From JBHENW01 sp046261875 (GTDB taxonomy: Bacteria > Acidobacteriota > Thermoanaerobaculia > UBA5066 > Gp7-AA6): a stretch of 12,350 bases of DNA. A program made the translations under genes and the position numbers. The first letter of the stretch is position 1; each line of letters begins with the position of its first letter. The DNA lies in the NCBI GenBank assembly GCA_046261875.1, contig JBHENW010000129.1, positions 1-12,350 of the forward strand, in the 5' to 3' direction. This document shows positions 1-6,547 of this stretch, in pieces. The notes beneath the pieces are model-generated. The model saw only the letters and a program-made list of their open reading frames with translations. It was not told the origin of the DNA and did no database searches.

Positions 1-1428
1 GATCCGGAGGGTCTGGACCCTGCGCCGGTATGTGGGCTCGGCGGGAGGCGTCGGGTAGATCGCCGGGGTGGGCACGAAGGGCGGGCCCGCGATCCCCGGA
101 ACGTTCATCACTCGATAACCGAAGGAGGCCGGCCCCCGATACGTCGGGTCCGGGTCCCGGGACTTGGCGACGAGCGACACCATGACCGCCTGCAGCCGCG
201 GGCAGTGACGCGTGGGGATGCCCTGGGGATGCGCAAACGTGCCCGGCGTCGCATCCGACTGAAATTGGACCGTCGTGTAAGGCGTCGTCTCGCCCGCGGT
301 GTTGGGGATCCATTCGTCCCCGTTGTCCTGGCTCGACATGTTGAGGTCCGTGTCCGTCCCCGCCGTCGCGGCCGTGCGGGTCACCCGCCCATCCCCGTTC
401 GCATCCACGCCGTAGGCGACCTGCATGTCTTCGACGTCCTCGGCCAGGACGGTCACGTCGAACTGCGCCCCCCGCCGGATACCCTGGGCGAGCGCGGGAT
501 GGAGCGGGTCGGAGTCGTCGATGAAGAAGACGACGTCGTCGAGGACCCCGGCCCGCCGGACGTGGTGGAACGGCTGGGGATACAGGTGAGCCGGCGGCGC
601 CAGGACGGAAGCGTCGTCCTGCGGGTTCTCGTTGTCGAACTGAAGCGCGACGCCGTTCGTGAAGTCGAGAGTGCCGAGGGTGCCGGCCGCGACGAGCTGC
701 GTCGGAGCGGTGATCGCCCCGACGTTGTAGCCGGCCTGGGAGTTGCGCTGCTCGCCGAAGACGACGGAGCATCCGGGGTGGATCTCGTCGTTGTTCTTGG
801 AGACGATCACGAGCATGGGGTTGGCGCCGGCCGACGCGGTGTACTGGTCCACGGCGGCGAACTGGGGCCGCTGGACCGGATCGTCGTTGACGTGAACGCC
901 GATGTCGAGGTCCGCGGTGACGGCATCCACCAGCACCGGCGTCGAACCGACGCAGGGGCTGCACCCCGCGGAGCTGCTGCAGGGGGCGCACCCGCTCGAA
1001 AGGTCGAAGCCGAGGAGGGGTGAGTAGAAAACCCCGCGGACGTTGATCATGTCGGTCCCGCCGCGCACCGGAACGGCGGTGCCCGCGAGATTCGTCACGG
1101 TCGCTCCGGCGACGTTGTCGTATCCGTTGGCCGACCCGATCGTGATCCCGCCGAGCTGCGGGTCCGGCCGATTGAGGACGGCCTGCGTGAGGAAGAGACC
1201 GCCGGCGCCCGCCATCCGGATGACCCGCGTCATCTGGTAGATCCCGTACCGCACGGCGCCCTGGGCGTCCGCGACGTCCTGCTCGCTCTTGTTGATGCGG
1301 GCGCTCGCGTCGAAGACGGCCAGCAGTCCGATCATGGCCAGCCCCAGGAGAAAGACGACGATGATCATCTCGATCAGCGTGAAGCCGGCGGAGCTCCCGA
1401 AGCGGCGGCCGATTCTCGCCCGCATCAT
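1..1428 (-). CDS. pilW: PilW-like minor type IV prepilin, 3' end cut by the window edge
   Basis: Minor pilin of the PilW/GspJ type, expected to be inserted in the inner membrane and incorporated near the pilus tip. From the ATG at 1428 the frame stays open for 476 codons to base 1. The leader MMRARIGRRFGSSAG is followed by FTLIEMIIVVFLLGLAMIG: cleavage after G15, Glu at mature +5, one hydrophobic helix. PilW-like traits are YGVDANGDG near 339-347, with a DxNxDG calcium-loop pattern, then a late hydrophobic strand (LQAVMVSLVAKSRDPDP, about 412-428). The last visible residues YRRRVQTLRI resemble the usual PilW C-terminus, so only a few residues are probably missing. Two CxxC pairs (C147/C150, C156/C159) sit in one short loop. 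The start overlaps the pilV stop (ATGA); a second ATG at 1425 is equally possible. No SD is visible, so translational coupling is likely. Family call firm; exact subunit identity less so. Confidence 0.85.
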   Translation of the reverse strand, partial: MMRARIGRRFGSSAGFTLIEMIIVVFLLGLAMIGLLAVFDASARINKSEQDVADAQGAVRYGIYQMTRVIRMAGAGGLFLTQAVLNRPDPQLGGITIGSANGYDNVAGATVTNLAGTAVPVRGGTDMINVRGVFYSPLLGFDLSSGCAPCSSSAGCSPCVGSTPVLVDAVTADLDIGVHVNDDPVQRPQFAAVDQYTASAGANPMLVIVSKNNDEIHPGCSVVFGEQRNSQAGYNVGAITAPTQLVAAGTLGTLDFTNGVALQFDNENPQDDASVLAPPAHLYPQPFHHVRRAGVLDDVVFFIDDSDPLHPALAQGIRRGAQFDVTVLAEDVEDMQVAYGVDANGDGRVTRTAATAGTDTDLNMSSQDNGDEWIPNTAGETTPYTTVQFQSDATPGTFAHPQGIPTRHCPRLQAVMVSLVAKSRDPDPTYRGPASFGYRVMNVPGIAGPPFVPTPAIYPTPPAEPTYRRRVQTLRI

Positions 1429-1988
1429 GGCGTCGGAGTCGGAAGGGGCACGACGGAGAGAACCTCCGTCGGCGAGGGATTGGAGACGATTCCCGAGACG
1501 CGGGAGACCCGGTTGCCGATGCCGAGCAGGTTGCCCGTGCGGGTACGCACGGTCACGTCGATCCGCTTGTAATGGAAGACGGCGCCGGCCGCAGCCACAG
1601 GGGTCGGGAGGAACGGGGCTCCCGTGGCGACCGTGCCTTCGTCGGAAACCGTGAACTGCTGGACCTCGTAGGTCAGTTCGAACGGGTTGGGCACCGCGCC
1701 CGGGCCCGGCGGCGGCGGCACTCCCGTGCGCGGGTCGGGCAGAGTCGGAGGCAGGTCGCTCACCGGATGAACGCCCGGGGCGAGCTGCGCATCGGCGAAC
1801 GGAAGCGTCATGAGCTGTTCGAGCCGGTCGCGGGCCAGGTTGTGGATGCTCGTGTACTCGTTGGCGGAATAGTTGGACTTCACGCTCGCGATGAACAGCG
1901 GAGCGATGCCGAGCAGGATGAAGCCGAGGAGCGCCACGGCGATGAGAAGCTCGACCAAAGTGACGCCGCTTTCGGCGCGCCGCCTCAT
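1425..1988 (-). CDS. pilV: PilV-like minor type IV prepilin
   Basis: Minor prepilin of 187 aa. The N-terminus MRRRAESG is followed by VTLVELLIAVALLGFILLG: cleavage after G8, Val instead of Phe at mature +1, Glu at +5, and a membrane helix to about residue 36. The next stretch (SNYSANEYTSIHNLARDRLEQLM) is the helix seen after the membrane segment in PilV/GspI-type pilins. The globular part contains a proline-rich loop (about 80-100, including PPPPGPG) and ends in VVPLPTPTP. An upstream extension of the open frame to 2408 has no prepilin character and overlaps the preceding gene, so I start at 1988. There the ATG overlaps the fimT stop codon by 4 nt (ATGA) and no SD is visible. It is the middle gene of fimT-pilV-pilW. 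GspI-like pseudopilin is the alternative name; the PilT genes next door favour a pilus. Confidence 0.82.
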   Translation of the reverse strand: MRRRAESGVTLVELLIAVALLGFILLGIAPLFIASVKSNYSANEYTSIHNLARDRLEQLMTLPFADAQLAPGVHPVSDLPPTLPDPRTGVPPPPGPGAVPNPFELTYEVQQFTVSDEGTVATGAPFLPTPVAAAGAVFHYKRIDVTVRTRTGNLLGIGNRVSRVSGIVSNPSPTEVLSVVPLPTPTP

Positions 1989-2512
1989 TGCCAGGCCACC
2001 GGGGTGATGACCTCGACGCGGCCATTCATGTGCGTCCGGATCGTGATCTGGTTGAGCGACGTCGCGCCGGAGACGCCGCGGAAGACGACGTCGGTCGCGG
2101 CGCCGGGCGTGATCATGCGGCCGTCTCCCGCGAAGGTGATCTTGTTCCCGGCGGGGAGCGCCACGAACTGGACGTTCCGGTTGGGCATCTCGAACTTCTG
2201 AACCGGGACGGGCGTCGGCGTGGGTGCCGGCGGATCCATCTCGATGATGTCGAGGACGTGGCGGTCTCCCGTGGGAGGCGCCGTCGTGATCAGGAAGCTC
2301 GTGTTGGAGTTGCGCTTGACCGCGCGCATCCGTGCGGCCAGCAGGCTCGTCTGGATCTCGCGGGCGGCGCTCTTCATCTGGTTGCGCTGCGCGATCTTCA
2401 CGAACCATGGAACCGCGATCAGCGACATGAGCGCGACGAGCGAGAGCACGATGAGCATCTCGACGAAGGTGAACCCTTCTGATGACAACGACACTGCGCG
2501 CGATCGGAACAC
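1985..2512 (-). CDS. fimT: FimT/GspH-like minor type IV prepilin
   Basis: Minor prepilin with a GspH/FimT domain, 175 aa from the chosen start. The processing site is SSEG then FTFVEMLIVLSLVALMSLI, with Glu at mature +5. The helix ends near VPWFVKIAQRNQM and continues into AAREIQTSLLAARMRAVKRN, the typical GspH amphipathic helix. A proline-rich stretch (DPPAPTPTPVPV) and beta-rich sequence follow, ending in ITIRTHMNGRVEVITPVAWQ. Start choice: GTG at 2512 is preceded by TAGGAA with 8 nt between AGGA and GTG, giving a 13-residue leader MFRSRAVSLSSEG. An in-frame ATG at 2560 would add 16 Arg-rich residues and has no SD; GTG at 2494 would also fit. It is the first gene of the minor-pilin operon, downstream of a TATAAT at 2586-2591. 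The domain is clear; the start is moderately sure. Confidence 0.8.
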   Translation of the reverse strand: MFRSRAVSLSSEGFTFVEMLIVLSLVALMSLIAVPWFVKIAQRNQMKSAAREIQTSLLAARMRAVKRNSNTSFLITTAPPTGDRHVLDIIEMDPPAPTPTPVPVQKFEMPNRNVQFVALPAGNKITFAGDGRMITPGAATDVVFRGVSGATSLNQITIRTHMNGRVEVITPVAWQ

Positions 2513-2777
2513 TCGGGCGTTCCTAGAGCGATTCCTGTGCCGCGAGGCTGCTGGACGCATAAATTCTTGGGAGCGACCTGTTTAGATTATAACCGGCCCG
2601 GCGTCGGCGGGGCCCTGCCCCCGGTTTTTGTTACCTGAAGTAACGGCGGATCCGGGGTCCATCGCGCATTTCCGGCGCCTTGGCGTCGCCCGAGACGAAA
2701 AGCGTGCCCTCACCGAAAAATGCGAGGATGCACGATTGACCCCTCCCTTACACTCGGTGGCAAGGTAGCTGTTCAAA
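2513..2777. other. Divergent intergenic region between fimT and the HEAT-pilT gene
   Basis: This 265-nt stretch separates the two divergent operons and must hold both promoters. Apart from the minus-strand TATAAT I see a short inverted repeat, GTTAC-CTGAA-GTAAC (2630-2644), which could be an operator. There is also a GC-rich fold between AACCGG (2591-2596) and CCGGTT (2621-2626). For the plus-strand gene, TTGACC (2736-2741) and TACACT (2749-2754) resemble promoter hexamers but are not correctly spaced to each other, so no plus-strand promoter can be assigned. No protein gene or RNA gene is evident. Confidence 0.4.
2586..2591 (-). promoter_or_regulatory. Probable -10 element of the minor-pilin operon
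   Basis: The minus strand reads TATAAT here, a perfect sigma-70-type -10 hexamer in otherwise very GC-rich DNA, within GGTTATAATCTAAA. It would start transcription near 2579, about 66 nt before the GTG at 2512 or 19 nt before the ATG at 2560. At the usual 17-nt distance the -35 position reads GGCCCC, which is not a recognisable match, so the promoter may need an activator or the match may be fortuitous. Confidence 0.4.
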
Positions 2778-5261
2778 ATGTGGACCCGGAAACGCCGCGC
2801 ATCGACGGCGGAGTCCCGTGCCCTGCTCAGCCGTCTGAAGGCGCGCGGGTGGCGGGGCGAGGGGGAGCGCGACGACCTGCTCCGCCAGGCCGCCGCCGCG
2901 ACGGACCTCGACGCGCAAGACGTCGCCTGGATGGTGGGAGAGTCCGACGCCGCGCTGCGCACGGCCGGCATCGCGATCCTGCGCCGGGCCCCCGTCGAGT
3001 CCGCCTCCGACGCGATCCATCCCCTGTTCGGCAGCCGCAACGAAGCGGTCCGGCGTTACGCACTCGAGGCCATGGAGGCGCTCTGGGGCCCCGCCTTCCC
3101 CGAGCGCGTCCAGGGCCTGCTCTCCCATCCCGACCCGGCCGTCGTGCACGCGGCGCTGGACTGGCTCCGGCAGCATCCCTCCGAGCGCGCGCTCGCCTGG
3201 GTGGCGCCGGCTCTGGCGTCCGGCTCCCCCGCGGTCCGCCGCAAGGCTTTCGCGATCGTCGAGGCGACGCCCTCCCCGAAGTCCGCGACGGTCGCGCTGC
3301 GCGCGCTCGAGGGGGGCGACGAGGAGCTCCGATTCCGCGCGATCGGCCTGCTCGTCCGTTTCCCGGACGAAGCGCACATCCCCGCTCTCCTCGCCCACTG
3401 CCAGAACGACTCCCCGCGCGTCCAGGACGCGGCGATCGCCGCGCTGACGCCGCTGCTCGCGAACGCGGACGCCCGGTGGAACTCGCAGATCCTTCCGCTG
3501 CTGACCGACGGCAACCCGAAGGTGCGGCAACTGGCCGGCCGGATCCTGGGAACGCAGGAGGCGGCGAAGGTCGCCGATTCCTTCCTCAACGCCTTCCGCA
3601 ACGTCTTCGGACCGACGCGCGACCGCGCCGTCGAAGGGCTCCGCGCGCTCGGCCCGCAGTTCATCCGCGCATTCCTCGAGCGCGCGAGCGACCCGGAGCC
3701 GGGCATCGCCGCCCTGGCCGCGTCGATCGCCGTAACGCTCAGGTCGCCGGAGGTCGTCCCGCACTGCATCGCGTTCCTGGAAGGGAAGGACTGGTGGCTG
3801 CGCGACCGCGCGGCGCAAGCCCTCGCGGAGATTCGCGACGCGCGCGCCCTCCCCGCGCTGCTCAAGATGCTGTCGGATCCCGAGTCGGACATCTCCGCCG
3901 CGGCCGCGCTCGGCGTATGGGGCGATCCCCGGGCGCTTGGCGGCCTGCTCGAGGCGTACAAGAAAGGGACGAAGGACCTGCGGCTGGAGATCCTCGACGC
4001 GTTCGCGCGCATTCCCGACCCGCGCGTCCCGGGACTTCTGGAGTCGATCGTGAAGGCGGATCCCGATCCGCTCGTCAAGGACAAGGCGGCGCGTCTCATC
4101 GCGACAAAGAAGGGTGAGAGCTTCGCCGACGTCGTCGCGGCGTCCTCGAAGATCTTCGAGCCCGTGGACTTCGCCGCCGTGCCCGCACCCACGCTCCAGC
4201 AGCTCTTCCAGAACGCGCGGGCCGTGGGCGCCTCCGACCTTCACCTGTCGGCGGGGACGATCCCGCACATCCGCGTCTACGGCCGGCTCGCACCGCTGCC
4301 CCTGCCGGCCACGAGCCCGGCGCAGATTGAGGCGTGGATCCATCCGATTTTGTCGCCGGAGCGCCAGGCGGTCCTGGACGCTCAGCGGCAGCTCGACTTC
4401 TGTCACAAGGACGCCGAGTTCGGACGTTTCCGGAGCAACGTCTTCTTCCAGAGAAAAGGTTTGAACGCCGTCTTCCGGCTCGTGCCCTTCGAGGTCCCGA
4501 GCCTGACGGACGTCGGTCTGCCCGAGGCGCTCTGGGAGATCACGACGTACTCGCAGGGGCTCGTGCTCGTCACGGGCGCGTCCGGATGCGGGAAGACGAC
4601 GACCCTCGCCGCCCTCGTCGACCGGATCAACGAGACCCAGCGCGTCCACATCCTGACGATCGAAGACCCCATCGAATACGTCCACAACCAGAAGCAGTCG
4701 CTGGTGAACCAGCGTGAGGTCCCCAGCCACTCGCGCTCCTTCGCGCGCGCTCTGCGCCAGTCTCTGCGGGAAGACCCGGACGTGATCCTCGTCGGAGAGA
4801 TGCGCGACTTGGAGACGATCTCTCTCGCAATCACCGCCTCGGAGACCGGCCACCTCGTGCTGGCTACGCTCCACACGACCACGGCGGCCACGACGGTGGA
4901 CCGGATCATCAACGCCTTCCCGCCGGATCAGCAGGGACAGATCCGCATGATGATCTCGGACTCGCTCAAGGCCGTCATTTCCCAGTCGCTCCTCCCCCGC
5001 CGCGACGGGGCGGGTCGGGTCGCCGCGTACGAGATCCTGCGCAACACGAGCAACGTCGCCGGCCTCATTCGAGACGGCAAGACCTTCCAGATCCCGACGG
5101 CGATCCAGACGGGCGCCGCCTCCGGGATGGCCCTCATGGACGCCTCGCTCCTGAACCTGGTGCAGGAAGGGACGATCGAGCCCCGCGTGGCCTACGAGCG
5201 GGCTCTGCGGAAGGAGGCCTTCGAGCCGATGCTCCTGGCCGAGGAAGGGGGCGCGGCGTGA
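2778..5261 (+). CDS. HEAT-repeat / PilT fusion: type IV pilus retraction-type ATPase with a large N-terminal solenoid
   Basis: This 827-aa protein is about 470 residues longer than ordinary PilT. Residues about 45-445 are successive HEAT-like helical pairs (for example RDRAAQALAEIRDARALPAL and the ALPALLKMLSDPESDIS type). Residues about 470-827 are a complete PilT motor: GASDLHLSAG at its N-domain, Walker A GASGCGKT (600-607), Asp box TIEDPIEYVH (627-636), Walker B DVILVGEMRD (668-677) and His box ATLHTT (696-701). Known PilT-type hexamers hydrolyse ATP at the cytoplasmic pilus base to depolymerise pilin. The HEAT part presumably binds a partner protein (inference). The start is firm: an in-frame TAG at 2766 precedes the ATG. 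Upstream AAGG is 12 nt away, a weak ribosome site. Its stop overlaps the GTG of the second pilT by 4 nt. The P-loop carries Cys604 where PilT usually has Ser; other motifs look intact. Confidence 0.9.
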   Translation: MWTRKRRASTAESRALLSRLKARGWRGEGERDDLLRQAAAATDLDAQDVAWMVGESDAALRTAGIAILRRAPVESASDAIHPLFGSRNEAVRRYALEAMEALWGPAFPERVQGLLSHPDPAVVHAALDWLRQHPSERALAWVAPALASGSPAVRRKAFAIVEATPSPKSATVALRALEGGDEELRFRAIGLLVRFPDEAHIPALLAHCQNDSPRVQDAAIAALTPLLANADARWNSQILPLLTDGNPKVRQLAGRILGTQEAAKVADSFLNAFRNVFGPTRDRAVEGLRALGPQFIRAFLERASDPEPGIAALAASIAVTLRSPEVVPHCIAFLEGKDWWLRDRAAQALAEIRDARALPALLKMLSDPESDISAAAALGVWGDPRALGGLLEAYKKGTKDLRLEILDAFARIPDPRVPGLLESIVKADPDPLVKDKAARLIATKKGESFADVVAASSKIFEPVDFAAVPAPTLQQLFQNARAVGASDLHLSAGTIPHIRVYGRLAPLPLPATSPAQIEAWIHPILSPERQAVLDAQRQLDFCHKDAEFGRFRSNVFFQRKGLNAVFRLVPFEVPSLTDVGLPEALWEITTYSQGLVLVTGASGCGKTTTLAALVDRINETQRVHILTIEDPIEYVHNQKQSLVNQREVPSHSRSFARALRQSLREDPDVILVGEMRDLETISLAITASETGHLVLATLHTTTAATTVDRIINAFPPDQQGQIRMMISDSLKAVISQSLLPRRDGAGRVAAYEILRNTSNVAGLIRDGKTFQIPTAIQTGAASGMALMDASLLNLVQEGTIEPRVAYERALRKEAFEPMLLAEEGGAA
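5242..5250 (+). promoter_or_regulatory. Shine-Dalgarno sequence of the second pilT gene
   Basis: AGGAAGGGG lies 7 nt before the GTG at 5258, inside the end of the preceding gene. It is one of the few clear Shine-Dalgarno sequences in the window and fixes the GTG as start, giving a 4-nt GTGA overlap with the upstream stop. Confidence 0.7.
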
Positions 5262-6547
5262 GCGCCGAGGAACGTCTCGCCGCCGCGATTGCGGAACGGC
5301 GGGCCGGAACCGATCGCCGCCAGTCAGCCGCCGACTCGGACAAGCCGCCCGGCACCATCGAGCGCCGGTCGGGGCAGGACCGGCGGGAGAAGACCGTGCA
5401 GCTGGGCAAGCAGGAGACCCAGTCCACCGGCACGAACCGGATCGACCGGTTCCTTTCCATCCTCCCGAAGCGCAACGGCTCGGACCTGCACCTGGCGGTG
5501 GGGACCCCGCCGATCCTGCGCCTGGATGGAGAGCTCGAACGGATCCGCTTCCGCGCGTTGACGGAGGGGGACTTCTACAACCTCGTCGGGCCGATCACGC
5601 CGCCGCGCCTCTGGAACGCGTTTTCGGAGAGCGGCGACGTGGATTTCGCCTACCAGATGGGGGAGCAGGCGCGGTTCCGCGTCAACCTCTTCCGGCAGGA
5701 GCGCGGCTCGGCGGCGGTCTTCCGGCTCATTCCATCCCGGATCCCGACGGCCGAGGAGCTCGGACTCCCCGGCCCGATCGCCAATCTTTCCGACGCGTCG
5801 GGCGGGCTCGTTCTCGTCACGGGACCCACTGGCAGCGGCAAGTCGACGACGCTCGCGGCGATCCTCAACCGCGTCAACCGGACGCTCGCGTACCACGTCA
5901 TCACGATCGAAGACCCCATCGAGTTCGTCCATACCAACGACCGCTCCGTGTTCACCCAGCGGGAGATCGGCCCGGACGTGGCCGGCTTCGCCGAAGGGGT
6001 GAAGGCGGCGATCCGGGAGGATCCCGACTGCCTCCTCGTCGGCGAAATGCGCGACCTGGAGACGATGCGCATGGCGCTGACCGCCGCGGAGACCGGCCTG
6101 CTCGTGTTCGCCACGCTCCACACCAACTCCGCGGCGAAGGCCGTGGACCGGATCATCGACGCGTTCCCCGCGTCGGAGCAGGAGCAGATCCGCATCGTGC
6201 TCGCCGAGAACCTTCGCGCCGTCGTAGCGCAGCAGCTGCTGCGCAAGAAAGGGAAGGGGCGCATCCCGGCCTTCGAGATCCTGATCGGCTCGACGGCGCT
6301 GGCCAACTCGATCCGCGAAGGCAAGACCGCGCTCATCAACAACCAGATCCAGACGGGGCGTTCCAAGGGCATGATCTCGATGGACCAGTCGCTCGGCGAG
6401 CTCGTGCGCTCCGGGGTCGTGGAACCCGACGAAGCTCTGGAGCGGGCGATCGACCGTGAGAGCTTCAAAACGCTGATCGCGGGTCTGGGATCCTCTGCGG
6501 CGTCCGCGTTCCCGGCGGCGGGGCCGAGACCGGCAGCCTCAAGGTAA
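5258..6547 (+). CDS. pilT: PilT-type type IV pilus retraction ATPase
   Basis: This 429-aa PilT/PilU ATPase should act as a cytoplasmic hexamer at the pilus base. Motifs in order: GSDLHLAVGTPP (about 74-85), Walker A GPTGSGKS (189-196), Asp box TIEDPIEFVH (216-225), Walker B DCLLVGEMRD (257-266), His box ATLHTN (285-290) and the C-terminal stretch NNQIQTGRSKGMISMDQSL. All catalytic positions look standard. The first ~60 residues are an added, charged, probably disordered tail with two copies of ERRxGxDRR (13-21 and 35-43). The last ~20 residues are Ala/Pro-rich. It is translationally coupled to the HEAT-PilT gene. The pair resembles a PilT/PilU arrangement, with this the likelier canonical PilT (inference). 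Its 3' end overlaps the convergent kinase gene by 83 nt. PilU is the alternative name. Confidence 0.92.
   Translation: MSAEERLAAAIAERRAGTDRRQSAADSDKPPGTIERRSGQDRREKTVQLGKQETQSTGTNRIDRFLSILPKRNGSDLHLAVGTPPILRLDGELERIRFRALTEGDFYNLVGPITPPRLWNAFSESGDVDFAYQMGEQARFRVNLFRQERGSAAVFRLIPSRIPTAEELGLPGPIANLSDASGGLVLVTGPTGSGKSTTLAAILNRVNRTLAYHVITIEDPIEFVHTNDRSVFTQREIGPDVAGFAEGVKAAIREDPDCLLVGEMRDLETMRMALTAAETGLLVFATLHTNSAAKAVDRIIDAFPASEQEQIRIVLAENLRAVVAQQLLRKKGKGRIPAFEILIGSTALANSIREGKTALINNQIQTGRSKGMISMDQSLGELVRSGVVEPDEALERAIDRESFKTLIAGLGSSAASAFPAAGPRPAASR

Noticed and set aside
205..1023. A 272-codon plus-strand frame at the left end
   Set aside because: It is antisense to the pilW-like gene, whose frame is open to the window edge and has a clear prepilin N-terminus.
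1989..2408. Upstream extension of the pilV reading frame
   Set aside because: It would bury the prepilin leader in the middle of the protein and overlap fimT almost entirely.
2591..2630. Plus-strand terminator-like fold ending in CCGGTTTTTG
   Set aside because: No plus-strand gene ends upstream of it, and the inner stem is short and mismatched; it may only reflect GC-rich promoter DNA.
2758..2775. Sigma-54-like TGGCA...GTTC just before the HEAT-pilT gene
   Set aside because: The -12 GC is missing (GT instead) and transcription would start inside or at the start codon.
2748..4874. A 708-codon open frame on the minus strand opposite the HEAT-pilT gene
   Set aside because: Arg/Gly/Asp-rich translation without domains, antisense to a gene with clear motifs; typical of high-GC codon usage.
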